From assembly GCA_963833585.1 (NCBI GenBank), contig CAWHYF010000005.1, forward strand, positions 868,001-932,000: a stretch of DNA of 64,000 nucleotides, given 5' to 3'. Below the pieces are notes generated by a model. That model made no database searches. It worked only from the letters and a program-made list of their open reading frames with translations, and was not told the DNA's origin. This stretch comes from Bog-756 sp963833585 (lineage in GTDB: Bacteria; Actinomycetota; Acidimicrobiia; Acidimicrobiales; RAAP-2). Shown one piece after another: positions 26,265-35,656 of the stretch. Positions within the stretch are counted from its first letter, which is position 1; each line of letters starts with the position of its first letter. A program made the translations under genes and the position numbers.

Positions 26265-26830
26265 CCTCCGAAACCCCCGCCACCGCCGAAACCGCCCCCG
26301 CCCCCGGGCCCGCCCCCGCCGAAGCCGCCGGCCCCGGACCGCCCGAAGATGCCGGCCCGGCCGCTCCCGGCGCCCGCGCCGCCGTGGAAGGTGACCTCGG
26401 TCACGTAGATCTTGTCTCCGACCGAGAGCCCACTGGTGACCTGGGTGTCGCCATCGGAGGCGGCACCGATGGTCACCGTCCGACCGACCTTCTGGCCTCG
26501 GGAATCCAGGGACACGGTGGTGCCGGTACCGCTGTACTGGATGGCGGCGGTGGGCACCACGATGACGCCCTGCAATTCCTCGGTGACGATGGAGACCGTG
26601 GCCGTCGAACCGCCGTAGAGGCCGGTCGGGCTCCCGGTCACGTCGATCACCACCGGGAAGCTGGCCACCCCGGAGGAAGTGGTGGCCAGGAGGCTGATCG
26701 ACCCGACGGTTCCGTAGATGGGAGTGGTCGAGCCGGAGACAGTGACCGTGGCCTGGTCGCCCACCTTCAACTGGTTGACCTGGGAGCTGTCGACGCTGGT
26801 GTTGACGATGTACGAGCCCGTGGACACCAC
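26261..26830 (-). CDS. Efflux adaptor, C-terminal fragment (after frameshift)
   Basis: 189 residues matching the beta-barrel and membrane-proximal part of a MacA/HlyD-like adaptor: VSTGSYIVNTSVDSSQVNQL, KVGDQATVTVSGS, VIVVPTAAIQY and GLSVGDKIYVTEVTF. It ends in a Gly/Phe tail like that of the other adaptor at 21350. The reading frame is open upstream past the listed GTG to about 26857 (STAQVVV precedes it). This is the continuation of the fragment at 26853-27557 in another frame, so it is one adaptor gene split by a one-base shift. If the shift is real, this part might be made only by re-initiation at the GTG. Confidence 0.7.
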
Positions 26831-26852
26831 GACGACCTGAGCCGTCGAGGAG

Positions 26853-27557
26853 CTACGACGAAGACGACGTGGCCGCGGAGGTCCCCGACCCGGACCCGGT
26901 TCCGGCGAAGGAGCTCCCGCCGGACGAGCCGGTGGATCCGGTCCCCGATCCCGAGGCCGCGCTCGGGGAGTTGGTTCCCGAAGAGCCAGAAGCGGATGAG
27001 CCGGTCACCTGCTGACCGACGGTCAAGTTGACCGAGGCCACGGTTCCGGCCATCGTGGAGGTCAGCGTGGCCTCCGCCAATGCGTTCTGCGCGCTGGTGA
27101 CCTGTGTCTCGGCCACATCCACGCTGGCCTCGTCGGAGGCGATCTGGGCCGCAGAGGCCCCGTCGGACTGATCAGAGGAAAGTTGCGCCTGATCGTTGGC
27201 CAGGGAGGCCTGGGCTTGGGCCAAGGACGCGCTCAGCGAAGAGTCGTCAATGGTGGCGAGGGCCTGCCCCGCAGTCACGGTCTGGCCCGCCGCCACATCG
27301 ACAGCGGTGACCCGCCCGGACTGTGCGAAATTGAGGCTGGCCTGTGCCGCGGGCTCGACGGTCCCCGAGGCGGAGACCGTCTGGGTGATCGTCCCGGTCG
27401 AGACGGTCTGGACCGACGTCGTCGCGGTGATGAGCGGCGAGGCACCGGAGCTGCTGGTGGCCGACCAGATCCCGACGCCGGCACCGGCCAATACGATCAC
27501 CACCGCGGCGACGATGGCGGTCCTCTTCGTGAACCACTTCTTCAGCTTGGATACCAC
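26853..27557 (-). CDS. Efflux adaptor, N-terminal fragment (before frameshift)
   Basis: 234 residues: a membrane anchor (RTAIVAAVVIVLAGAGVGIW), the first half-lipoyl motif (SGTVEPAAQASLNFAQSG), an Ala/Gln/Ser-rich coiled-coil hairpin and the second half-lipoyl (STMAGTVASVNLTVGQQV). A Gly/Ser-rich linker then meets TAG at 26855-26853. Removing one base (the T of TCGTCGTAGC) would join it directly to the downstream fragment as SSSSSTAQVVV. The intact protein would be about 430 residues, normal for a MacA/YknX adaptor. GAGG lies about 9 bases before the GTG start. First gene of the ABC export operon. Confidence 0.7.
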   Translation of the reverse strand: MVSKLKKWFTKRTAIVAAVVIVLAGAGVGIWSATSSSGASPLITATTSVQTVSTGTITQTVSASGTVEPAAQASLNFAQSGRVTAVDVAAGQTVTAGQALATIDDSSLSASLAQAQASLANDQAQLSSDQSDGASAAQIASDEASVDVAETQVTSAQNALAEATLTSTMAGTVASVNLTVGQQVTGSSASGSSGTNSPSAASGSGTGSTGSSGGSSFAGTGSGSGTSAATSSSS

Positions 27558-27880
27558 AATCGCCTCGCTTGGTGTCCCGTCACCCGCTCACCCCCTGGTG
27601 GAGCGCTTCGGCCACGCAGCAGTCGCGCCCGCCCGTAACGAGTCGGCCGGGCCATCCAAACCAGCAAACATTTACGCCAGGCAACAGCCACCTGTGAGGT
27701 TTCTGAGAGACTGCCACGGAGAAATGCCTGTTCAAGACGGGGTGACCGGTGGACGGACCCTGCCTGGGAGCGGTGGGAGGGGACCGGGCCCGGGCGCCAC
27801 GGTGCGCCGTTCGGGCGCCTAGGGTCGTCCACCGACCACCGCGTCGGGAGCGGTGGCGCGGTCGAGTCGTGGAGGTAGCC
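27558..27880. other. Divergent intergenic region, relatively AT-rich
   Basis: About 320 bases between the export operon (-) and the aldo/keto reductase (+). The middle (about 27640-27740) has clearly lower GC than its surroundings, as expected for promoters. TTGAAC is seen on the minus strand near 27738, but I could not pair it with a convincing -10. No gene or clear operator is visible. Confidence 0.4.
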
Positions 27881-28861
27881 GTGCAATCTGTGAATTTGGG
27901 AAAGACCGGGCTCCGGGTGTCCCGAGTGTGCCTCGGGATGATGAGCTTCGGGAACGACAGCGATCGCCCCTGGGTGCTGGACGAGGACCAGGCCGATCCC
28001 ATCGTGCGGGCGGCCGTCGAAGGAGGCATCACCTTCTTCGACACGGCTGATGCCTACTCAGGCGGCGCCAGCGAGGTGGCCACCGGTCGACTGCTGCCCA
28101 AGTACCTCAGCCGCGACGAGATGGTCGTGGCCACCAAGGTGTACATGCCGGTCGGACCGGGTGAGAACGGTGGCGGCCTGTCCCGGAAGCACATCATGGC
28201 CGGCATCGATGCATCCCTGTCACGCATGGGCATGGACTACGTCGACCTCTATCAGATCCACCGCTGGGACCCCAGGACCCCGATCGAGGAGACCATGGAG
28301 GCTCTGCACGACGTGGTCCGAGCCGGCAAGGCCCGCTACATCGGCGCCAGCAGCATGCACGCCTGGCAGTTCGCCGAGGCCCAGCACGCCGCCGATCTCC
28401 ACCACGGTACGCGGTTCGTGTCCATGCAGCCCCACTACAACCTGATCTATCGGGAGGAGGAGAGGGAGATGATCCCCCAGTGCGTCCATCAAGGCGTGGG
28501 GGTCATCCCGTGGAGTCCGCTGGCGCGCGGGGTCCTGGCCGGCAACCGCGGTCGCCAAGGCGAGCGCCGGACCACCCGTTCCGATACCGACGGATTCACC
28601 GACTACCTCTACAGTCAACCCACCGACTTCGACGTGGTGGACCGGGTGGCCGAGGTGGCCGCCGAGCGCCAGGTGTCCCCGGCCCAGGTGGCTCTGGCCT
28701 GGCTGCTCGGGAAGGCCGGCGTGACCGCTCCGATCATCGGCGCCACCAAGCCGTCACACCTGGCCGACGCCCTGGCCGCCGTAGATCTGACCCTGACCGA
28801 CAGCGAGGTGGCGATGCTCGAGGAGCCCTACGTGCCGCATCCGGTGCTCGGGCACTTCTGA
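27881..28861 (+). CDS. Aldo/keto reductase
   Basis: A 326-residue AKR with the NADPH-dependent TIM-barrel fold. Catalytic tetrad: Asp and Tyr in FFDTADAYSGG, Lys in VVATKVYMP and His in YQIHRWDPRTP. The NADP-binding end has IIGATKPSHL. The length and the MMSFG start resemble the AKR group of sugar and beta-keto reductases (YajO/YhdN-like). GGAGG sits six bases before the GTG at 27881. Substrate unknown. The following DsbA-like gene is 131 bases away and may be separate. Confidence 0.88.
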   Translation: MQSVNLGKTGLRVSRVCLGMMSFGNDSDRPWVLDEDQADPIVRAAVEGGITFFDTADAYSGGASEVATGRLLPKYLSRDEMVVATKVYMPVGPGENGGGLSRKHIMAGIDASLSRMGMDYVDLYQIHRWDPRTPIEETMEALHDVVRAGKARYIGASSMHAWQFAEAQHAADLHHGTRFVSMQPHYNLIYREEEREMIPQCVHQGVGVIPWSPLARGVLAGNRGRQGERRTTRSDTDGFTDYLYSQPTDFDVVDRVAEVAAERQVSPAQVALAWLLGKAGVTAPIIGATKPSHLADALAAVDLTLTDSEVAMLEEPYVPHPVLGHF

Positions 28862-28992
28862 GCCGTGGTCCAACCGGGTCTCGCCGACCGTGGACCTCCG
28901 TCGACCTGCCCGCCCGCGGAGGGTCCCGAGGACAGGAGTACGGTGCAGGGGTCGGTGACCCGGGACACCGACCAGATCCGGGAGGTGTCCCT

Positions 28993-29685
28993 TTGACCAG
29001 TCTGACCACCAACGAGTCGCCCCGCTCGGTCGACTTCCACTTCGACATCATGTGCCCGTACGCCTACCAGACCTCACTGTGGATGCGGGAGGTCCGGGAC
29101 CGTCTGGACCTCGACGTCCGGTGGCGGTTCTTCAGTCTCGAGGAGATCAACCGGGTCGAGGGGAAGAAGCACCCCTGGGAGCGGGAGTGGTCCTACGGCT
29201 GGTCGATGATGCGGATCGGCGCCTATCTGCGCCGCCAGGACCCCGCCCTCCTGGACCACTGGTACCTGGTGGCCGGCCGGGCGCTGCATGAAGAAGGTCG
29301 CAAGCCGCACCGACCGGATGTGGCCGAGACCCTGTTGACCGAGATGGGGCTCGACCCGGGCTGGGTGCGGGCGGCGATCGACGATCCGTCCACCGGCGAC
29401 GAGGTCCACGCCGAGCATGACCTGGTGGTGTCGAAGGGTGGATTCGGGGTGCCGACGCTGGTGTTCGAGGACGGGCAGGCGCTGTTCGGGCCGGTGCTGG
29501 TCGACCCGCCGGTCGGGGAGGCGGCCGTGCGCCTGTGGCGCCTGGTGACCGGATGGCTCGAGTTCCCCCACGTCTACGAGGTCCAGCGACCCAAGCGGGC
29601 CGAGGACATGGACACCATCGCCAGGGCGTTCTCCTCCTACCTCGACGCCCGGGACTGGTTCTCGGTCCAGCGTCCGACCCCGTAG
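28993..29685 (+). CDS. DsbA/FrnE-like thioredoxin-fold protein lacking CxxC
   Basis: A 230-residue member of the DsbA/2-hydroxychromene-2-carboxylate isomerase superfamily. The active-site loop reads FDIMCPYAYQTSLW: the first Cys is kept but the second of CPxC is Ala, so a dithiol oxidase role is unlikely. FGVPTLVFEDGQALFGP is the usual cis-Pro region. Related actinobacterial proteins include mycothiol-dependent nitroreductase-like enzymes, where one Cys is enough; this is only a suggestion. The TTG start is supported by GGGAGG seven bases upstream. Confidence 0.72.
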   Translation: MTSLTTNESPRSVDFHFDIMCPYAYQTSLWMREVRDRLDLDVRWRFFSLEEINRVEGKKHPWEREWSYGWSMMRIGAYLRRQDPALLDHWYLVAGRALHEEGRKPHRPDVAETLLTEMGLDPGWVRAAIDDPSTGDEVHAEHDLVVSKGGFGVPTLVFEDGQALFGPVLVDPPVGEAAVRLWRLVTGWLEFPHVYEVQRPKRAEDMDTIARAFSSYLDARDWFSVQRPTP

Positions 29686-29687
29686 CG

Positions 29688-29704
29688 CCGTCCCGCCGGG
29701 ACGG
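29688..29704. terminator. Short perfect hairpin between convergent genes
   Basis: CCGTCCC-GCC-GGGACGG, a perfect 7-base stem with a 3-base loop, in the 20-base gap between the DsbA-like (+) and antiporter (-) genes. Likely a shared terminator, though no U-run follows. Confidence 0.5.
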
Positions 29705-29705
29705 C

Positions 29706-30959
29706 TCATCCGGAGGAGGCGTCCGGCCCCTCGGTGCCCCGGGAGGCGCCCTCGGAGTCGGGATCGGCCCCCTCTTCGGTGATGGCGACGGCCAGACCCG
29801 CCACCCGCATCCGCCACAGCCCGAAGGCCGGGAACAGCAGCACCGAGAGCATGCCCGCCGCCACCAGGGAGGCTGCGTTGAGCGGGACCATCTTCCCTTC
29901 GGCCACGGCGATGCTGGTGATCACCACGATGAGGGGCAGCCCGGTTGCCGAGAGGAGGGCCATCGGGAACTGCTCGGGCGGCCTCAGGACCCTGCGGTAG
30001 AGGAGGAACACCGGTGCACCCCGGGCCACCAGCATGAGGACCAGGAACAGTCCCACCCGCCAGAGGGAGCTCGGATCGGCGATGAAGACATGGAGGTCGA
30101 ACTCGATCCCGCTCACCACGAAGAAGATGGGGATCAGAAACCCGAATCCGATGGCCTCCAGCTTGCCTCGCACGGCGGCGATCTCCCCGCCGGCCGAGAA
30201 CAGGCGGACGACGATGCCGGCGGCGAACGCCCCGAGGAGCACGTCGAGGCCCAGTGTCTCGGCCAACAGGACCAGCAGCACGATGAGCAGGAGCGACACC
30301 CGGACCGGGAGTTGGGCGCTGGACTCCATGTGGCGGCTGAGGATGGCCACCAGCCGCGGCGGCTGGGTCCGGGCCGCCAGCAGGACGGTGGCCACCGCCA
30401 CGGCGATGAACGCCAGCAGGAGTGCCGAGGTCAAGAGCGGCTCCTTCTTGGTCAGGAGGAGGGCCACCGCCACGATGGGCCCGAACTCCCCCACGGTACC
30501 GATCGCCGCGATGTAGGAGCCGAACCGGGTGTCGAAGACATGGGCGTCCCGGAGCATGGGGACCAGCGTGCCGAGGGCCGTCGTGGTCAGGGCCAGGCCC
30601 ACCACCACCGTGTCCCGGGCCAGTCCCTCGTGCACCAGGGCGAACGCGGTGGCCAGACCGATGACCAGCGAGATGGCCCACCCGGTGGTGGCCAGTCGCA
30701 GGGGCCGGCCGCGGATCCGCTGGAGATCCAGCTCGTAGCCGGCCAGGAAGATGAGGAAGGTCAGTCCGAGATCGGAGAGCCCGGTGACGACGCCGCTGAT
30801 GTGGGCGATCCCCAGCACATAGGGACCCATCAGGATTCCCAGCCCGATCTGGATCACGATCTCGGGAATGGCGATCGAGCCGGTGAGCTCGGAGAGGATG
30901 GGCGCCAGGACCGCCGCCACCGCGATCAAGACCAGGGTGGCCACCGACGACGACGTCAC
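29706..30959 (-). CDS. CPA2-family cation/proton antiporter
   Basis: A membrane protein of about 417 residues with some 12 hydrophobic helices, of the Na+/H+ or K+/H+ exchanger family (KefB/NapA-like). EIVIQIGLGILMGPYVLGI, LGLTFLIFLAGYELDL and GVLLGAFAAG-like sequence (DVLLGAFAAGIVVRLF) are standard. The central helix shows GTVGEFGPIVAVALL rather than a clear ND or DD pair, so ion and stoichiometry are not predicted. No TrkA-N domain is attached; the C-terminus is a short acidic tail. GTG 30959 has GGAAGG upstream and is favoured over GTG 30983. Confidence 0.85.
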   Translation of the reverse strand: MTSSSVATLVLIAVAAVLAPILSELTGSIAIPEIVIQIGLGILMGPYVLGIAHISGVVTGLSDLGLTFLIFLAGYELDLQRIRGRPLRLATTGWAISLVIGLATAFALVHEGLARDTVVVGLALTTTALGTLVPMLRDAHVFDTRFGSYIAAIGTVGEFGPIVAVALLLTKKEPLLTSALLLAFIAVAVATVLLAARTQPPRLVAILSRHMESSAQLPVRVSLLLIVLLVLLAETLGLDVLLGAFAAGIVVRLFSAGGEIAAVRGKLEAIGFGFLIPIFFVVSGIEFDLHVFIADPSSLWRVGLFLVLMLVARGAPVFLLYRRVLRPPEQFPMALLSATGLPLIVVITSIAVAEGKMVPLNAASLVAAGMLSVLLFPAFGLWRMRVAGLAVAITEEGADPDSEGASRGTEGPDASSG

Positions 30960-31222
30960 ACTCGCCCTTCCGCCGGTCGCCACGGGAACATCGGCTCACT
31001 CTACGCGTCCCCCCCGGCGCCTCCCGGTGACCCGATGCCGAGACGACACCGGCGCCGGCCCGGTGCGCCGTGGGCCGCCCTCCCCCGGGGGGCGTGCCGT
31101 GGGGCAGACTCTGGGTGGGCACCCACCTCGGACCCGGGGGCCCGTGCCATGGAACGACGACCGGGAGAGCACGTGATCGACCATCACCGGAGGGAGCTCG
31201 GGGACGAAGGGCGGCCACCCCG

Positions 31223-32254
31223 GTGTTGATGGTGGTGGGCCCGGTCGGGGGCGACGAGGAGGGTGGGGACGGTCACGTCCACTCCGGCCACCCCGAACGA
31301 CCGAGCCGGGTGGCAGCGGTGATGCAAGGTGTGGCCGATCTCCACCTCGAAGACGACCTGTTGGTGGTACCGGCGCGGGTCGCCGGTCCCGAGGAACTCG
31401 GGAGGGTCCACACCGGTCCCCATCTCGAGCGTCTGGCGCGATTCTGCCGCCAGGGCGGTGGATCGCTCGACGCCGACACCTACGCCACCGCTGAGTCGTG
31501 GGAGATCGCCACCCGCGCCGCCGGTGCCGGACTGGTGGCCGTGGACGAGCTCCGTCGTGGCCGCGCCGACCTCGGTTTCGTGGTGGCCCGCCCCCCCGGC
31601 CATCACGCCGTGGCCGACCAGTCCATGGGCTTCTGCCTGATCAACAACGTGGCCGTGGCGGCAGCCGAGCTGGTGGCGGCGGGCGAGCGGGTCCTCATTG
31701 TGGACTGGGACGTCCACCACGGCAACGGAACCGAGGCCCTCTTCTGGGACGAACCCGAGGTCCTGTACGTGTCGATCCACCAGTGGCCCTGCTACCCGGG
31801 CACCGGCCGGGCCTCCGACGTGGGGGGGCCGAAGGCCCGGGGTGCAACCCTCAACGTGCCGCTGCCCCCCGGGGCCACCGGCGACGTCCTCCGGCAGGCC
31901 TTCGAGCGCCTGGTCACACCGGCCGTATCCGAGTTCGCACCGACATGGGTACTGGTGTCGGCCGGATTCGACGCCCACCGCGACGACCCGCTGGCCGATC
32001 TGGCCCTCACCGCCGGCGACTTCGCCGAGTTGGCGAGGACTGTCGCCGCCTACGCCCCCGCCCCCGGGCGGCTGCTCCTGTTCCTCGAAGGTGGCTATGA
32101 GCTCGACGCCCTCCGCCGCTCGGTGACCGCCACCCTGGCGGCCCTGGTCGACTCGGCCGGGCCGGTGGATGCGCCCTCCACGGGAGGCCCGGGGCTGGAA
32201 CAGCTGGATGAGGTGCTGTCCCGACGACGGGAGGTCCTCGCCCGGGAGATCTGA
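31223..32254 (+). CDS. Histone deacetylase-family amidohydrolase
   Basis: A 343-residue zinc hydrolase of the HDAC/AcuC/acetylpolyamine amidohydrolase superfamily. SGHPERPSRVAAV opens the fold. ARPPGHHAVADQSMGFCLINN contains the His pair of the charge relay (quoted in part). Zinc ligands are in VDWDVHHGNGTE (Asp and His) and SAGFDAHRDDP (Asp), and LFLEGGYELDAL carries the transition-state Gly-Gly-Tyr. Bacterial members deacetylate polyamines, acetoin-pathway proteins or acetyl-CoA synthetase. The nearby copper amine oxidase region makes a polyamine link tempting but unproven. The GTG at 31223 precedes an alternative ATG at 31229. Confidence 0.88.
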   Translation: MLMVVGPVGGDEEGGDGHVHSGHPERPSRVAAVMQGVADLHLEDDLLVVPARVAGPEELGRVHTGPHLERLARFCRQGGGSLDADTYATAESWEIATRAAGAGLVAVDELRRGRADLGFVVARPPGHHAVADQSMGFCLINNVAVAAAELVAAGERVLIVDWDVHHGNGTEALFWDEPEVLYVSIHQWPCYPGTGRASDVGGPKARGATLNVPLPPGATGDVLRQAFERLVTPAVSEFAPTWVLVSAGFDAHRDDPLADLALTAGDFAELARTVAAYAPAPGRLLLFLEGGYELDALRRSVTATLAALVDSAGPVDAPSTGGPGLEQLDEVLSRRREVLAREI

Positions 32255-32343
32255 GTGCGGGGCAGGGCCGGTCGTGGCATGGTGGAGGGGCCCGCATCCG
32301 CTGACGCCTGCGGGACCGACGGGAACAGGAGAGGAGAGGCTTC

Positions 32344-32817
32344 GTGGCCAAGACCGGCGCCACCATCGACACCATCCTGGTCGGGGTGGACGGCTCCGAC
32401 ACCTCGGTGGACGCCCTGGACTGGGCCTGTCAGCTGGCCTCCGTCACCGGTGGCTCGGTGGAGGCGCTCATCACCTGGCAGTGGCCCGTCCCTCTCGGCC
32501 CCTCCGGTCCCCTGCCGGACGAGTACGACCCCGCCGGCGACGCCCGGACCATGCTCGAGGGGATCGCACGGACCCTGGCCGACGATCATCCGACCGTCCC
32601 GGTCCGGGTCCGAATCGTCGAGGGCCACCCGGCCGAGGCCCTGATCGAGGGGTCCCGCCGTGTCGACCTGCTGGTGGTGGGCAGCCGAGGCCACGGCGCC
32701 TTCGCCGGGATGCTCCTCGGATCGGTGAGTCAGCATTGCGCGTCCCACGCGCACTCGCCGGTGGTCATCTACCGCCGGGACCAGGTGGACCGGCCCGGCC
32801 CGGACGAGCGCCCCTGA
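32344..32817 (+). CDS. Universal stress protein (UspA family)
   Basis: A 157-residue single-domain Usp. TILVGVDGSDTSVDALDWA forms the first strand and helix. The ATP-binding signature VGSRGHGAFAGMLLGSVS (G-x2-G-x9-G-S/T) is complete, so it should bind ATP as the ATP-type Usps do. AGGAGAGG lies before the GTG start. It stands alone 89 bases after the HDAC-like gene. Usp proteins usually rise under stress or starvation, in keeping with the stress genes further on. Confidence 0.88.
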   Translation: MAKTGATIDTILVGVDGSDTSVDALDWACQLASVTGGSVEALITWQWPVPLGPSGPLPDEYDPAGDARTMLEGIARTLADDHPTVPVRVRIVEGHPAEALIEGSRRVDLLVVGSRGHGAFAGMLLGSVSQHCASHAHSPVVIYRRDQVDRPGPDERP

Positions 32818-32847
32818 GCCACCGGATCCAGGGCTGGGTCGGACCGG

Positions 32848-34725
32848 TCACCAGGTGTCGACGCAGCTCCGCTTCTTGCCGGTCCGTGCCGGAGGCGGAG
32901 GAGCGGCCCGCAGGGCCTCCACGATCCGGCGCCGGGAGTCGGCGGGGTCGATGACGTCATCGATCTCGAAGGCCGACGCCACGTTGACCGCCCGGCCGTG
33001 GTGGTAGGCCCGGTCGACCATGGAGGCGAACAAGGCCTCCCGCTGGACCGGGTCCTCCACGGCTTCGAGCTCCCGGCGGAAGCCGAGGCGCACCGCCCCC
33101 TCCAGCCCCATGCCCCCGAACTCGCCGCTGGGCCACGACACGACGAAGATCGGGGACCGGAAGCTCCCCCCGGCCATGGCCTGTGCCCCCAATCCGTAGC
33201 CCTTGCGCAGGACGATGGTGAAGAACGGGACGGTCAGGCTGGCCCCGGTCACGAAGAGCCGGCTGAAGTGCCGGACCTGGGCGGTCCGTTCGGCCTCCGG
33301 ACCCACCATGAACCCGGGGGTGTCACAGAGGAAGAGGACCGGGACGTCATGGGCGTCGCAGAGCTGGAGGAACCGCGCCGCCTTGTCGGCGCCGTCCCGG
33401 TCGATGGCACCGCCGAGGTGGACCGGGTTGTTGGCCACGACCCCTAGGGGACGGCCCTCCACCCGGACCAGCGCCGTGACCATGCCCGCCCCGAAACCGC
33501 GGCGGAGCTCCAGCACCGAGTCGGTGTCCGCCAGGGTGGCCACCAGACGGCGGACGTCGTAGACCCGGAGCCGCTCCTCGGGGACGGCTGACCGCAGCAG
33601 GCGCTGATCGGCGCAGGTCCACGCCTCCATCGGACCCTGGAAGTAGGACAGGTACCGACGGGCGGTGCGGACGGCGTCGGCCTCGTCCTCGGCCACCAGG
33701 TCCACCACGCCGTTGCCCACCTGGACGTCGAGCGGGCCGATGTCCTCGGGCCGCACCGACCCGAGGCCACCGCCCTCGATCATGGCCGGGCCACCCATGC
33801 CGATGGAGGTACCCGGGGTGGCGATGATCACGTCGCAGCAGCCGAGGAGGGCGGCGTTGCCGGCAAAGCAGAACCCGGACACCACACCGACCAACGGGAC
33901 CAGGCCACTCAGCGCGCCGAACTCGGCGAAGGCCGTGGTGTCCAGACCGGTGACGACGGGGTAGTCGGTGTCCCCTGGACGGCCTCCACCCCCCTCGGCG
34001 AACAGGACCACCGGCAGTCTGAGCCGATGGATGAGCTCGAAGAGCCGGTCCTTCTTGCGGTGGTTCTGGGCTCCCTGGGTCCCGGCCAACACGGTGTAGT
34101 CGTAGGCGAGCGCGGCGCAACGGGAGCGTCGGTCGTCGAAGACGGCGCCGTTGACCCGTCCCACCCCGGCCACCAGCCCGTCGGCCGGCGTGCGCTCGAT
34201 CAGCTCAGCCAGGGGCCGCCGGCCGCGCTGGGCGGCGATGGCCAGCGAGCCGTACTCGGTGAAGCTCCCCGGGTCGCAGAGATCGTCGATGTTCTCACGG
34301 GCGGTCCGCCGACCGCGGCGGTGGCGCCCCTCCGTCACCTCAGGACGCGCCACGTCCAGGGTGGCCCGCTGACGCGCCAGGACCTCTTCGAGGTCGGGCC
34401 GCACGGCGTCGAGGTCGGGCTCGGGGTGGCCGGCGGCCAACGACCCGGGGCCACCGGTCGCCTCGACCTCGGCCAGCCGGTCCCCTGCGGTCACCAGCCC
34501 ACCCACCTCCACGGCCAGGGAACACACGACACCGGTCACCGGAGACGGCACCACGTGCTCCATCTTCATCGACTCGAGAACGAGGAGCGGCGAGCCCTCG
34601 GCCACCGGCTCGCCCACCCCCTTCGGGATCAGCACCACCGTGCCCTGGACCGGGGCGGCGACCGCAAGCCGGGTTCCCGCGGGAGGCACCCGCGGCCCGT
34701 CCGTCGGGTCCGCCCCCGGGCTCAC
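32848..34725 (-). CDS. Biotin-carrier domain fused to acyl-CoA carboxyltransferase
   Basis: A 625-residue protein. Residues about 15-95 form a biotinyl domain with the lysine in LVLESMKMEHVV. Residues about 120-620 are a complete acyl-CoA carboxylase beta (carboxyltransferase) with N- and C-halves: AGTQGAQNHRKKDRLFELI, FAEGGGGRPGDTDY, GGPAMIEGGGLG, and later NNPVHLGGAIDRDGADKAARF (quoted in part) and FLCDTPGFMVG. In most actinobacteria the biotin domain is on the alpha subunit with biotin carboxylase. Here it is at the N-terminus of the carboxyltransferase, and no carboxylase gene is adjacent. The GTG start overlaps the reductase stop (GTGA at 34725-34722). Acyl substrate unknown. Confidence 0.87.
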   Translation of the reverse strand: MSPGADPTDGPRVPPAGTRLAVAAPVQGTVVLIPKGVGEPVAEGSPLLVLESMKMEHVVPSPVTGVVCSLAVEVGGLVTAGDRLAEVEATGGPGSLAAGHPEPDLDAVRPDLEEVLARQRATLDVARPEVTEGRHRRGRRTARENIDDLCDPGSFTEYGSLAIAAQRGRRPLAELIERTPADGLVAGVGRVNGAVFDDRRSRCAALAYDYTVLAGTQGAQNHRKKDRLFELIHRLRLPVVLFAEGGGGRPGDTDYPVVTGLDTTAFAEFGALSGLVPLVGVVSGFCFAGNAALLGCCDVIIATPGTSIGMGGPAMIEGGGLGSVRPEDIGPLDVQVGNGVVDLVAEDEADAVRTARRYLSYFQGPMEAWTCADQRLLRSAVPEERLRVYDVRRLVATLADTDSVLELRRGFGAGMVTALVRVEGRPLGVVANNPVHLGGAIDRDGADKAARFLQLCDAHDVPVLFLCDTPGFMVGPEAERTAQVRHFSRLFVTGASLTVPFFTIVLRKGYGLGAQAMAGGSFRSPIFVVSWPSGEFGGMGLEGAVRLGFRRELEAVEDPVQREALFASMVDRAYHHGRAVNVASAFEIDDVIDPADSRRRIVEALRAAPPPPARTGKKRSCVDTW

Positions 34726-35582
34726 GCCGTCGGCATGGGGAAGATGCTGGGCTCCCCGGCCGCGGCCCGGACCGCCGCGGCCCGGGCCTCCGGGCTCATC
34801 GGGGTGTGGGCGTCCGCGGCCAGCAGGGCCGTCCTGAGCACGGCGGTGTCCCCCGGCGTGCAGAAGGCGTGCACCCCGGGGGTGGAGAGCACGAAGTCGA
34901 CGCCCCGGGCCACTTCCGCGGACGAGATGTACGGCTCGTACCAGGTCCCCGAGGTGCGGTCGCGGCCGGCCCACGGCCGGGCCGCCGCCGCCTTGATGGC
35001 CATCACCCCGATGTCGTGGTCGCCGGCGTAGGCCAGGAGCGCTTCGGCATCCCTGCGGTAGCTCGGGTCGGACCACAGCTGAGGGTTGACCGGGAACATC
35101 ACGGTGTCCAGATCGAAGCGACGGAGGGCCTCGAGGTGTGCGGCCGGAGCGGACAGGTCGTGGCCGGTGATGCCCACCCACCGGCACAGCCCCTCGTCCC
35201 GGGCGGTCAGAATGGCCGCCACCGCGCCGGACCGGGCGTCGAGCTCCTCGAGGTCGGTCACGGCATGCAGCTGGTAGAGGTCGAAATGATCGCAGCGGAG
35301 CCGACGGAGGGACTCCTCCAGCTGGGCCCGCACCCCGTCGGCGGAATGGCGGAGGGTCTTGCAGGCCACGAAGAGACGGTCCCGGACGGCGGGGATGCAC
35401 GGCCCGAGGAGCGCTTCGGCCCGGCCGTACTGGGGCGCCACGTCCAGGTGGTTGACCCCGGCATCGAGCGCAGCAGAAAAGGCGGAGGCTGCGGTATCGG
35501 GGTCTGCGTCCCAGAAGGCCGCTCCCCCCAGGATGGCCAATGACGAACGATGGCCGGTCCGTCCCAGTCGCCGCTGTTCCAC
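34722..35582 (-). CDS. Aldo/keto reductase (short, oxidoreductase-like)
   Basis: A 286-residue AKR-fold protein. VNHLDVAPQYGRAEALLGP holds the Asp and Tyr of the tetrad, LFVACKTLRHS the Lys and DLYQLHAVTDLEELD the His. The C-terminal NADP loop is poorly conserved, and MSPEARAAAVRAAAGEPSIF ends the chain. It belongs to the compact AKR group common near dehydrogenases and carboxylases. It starts at GTG 35582 with only a weak binding site. The stop overlaps the start of the biotin/carboxyltransferase fusion, so the two are translated together. Confidence 0.8.
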   Translation of the reverse strand: MEQRRLGRTGHRSSLAILGGAAFWDADPDTAASAFSAALDAGVNHLDVAPQYGRAEALLGPCIPAVRDRLFVACKTLRHSADGVRAQLEESLRRLRCDHFDLYQLHAVTDLEELDARSGAVAAILTARDEGLCRWVGITGHDLSAPAAHLEALRRFDLDTVMFPVNPQLWSDPSYRRDAEALLAYAGDHDIGVMAIKAAAARPWAGRDRTSGTWYEPYISSAEVARGVDFVLSTPGVHAFCTPGDTAVLRTALLAADAHTPMSPEARAAAVRAAAGEPSIFPMPTA

Positions 35583-35656
35583 GCCTGCACCGTAGTGCGG
35601 CCCGCCCCTCCGGGGAAGGCCGGTGGTCGTCCCGGTTCCGGCGCCGGTCCGGGACG

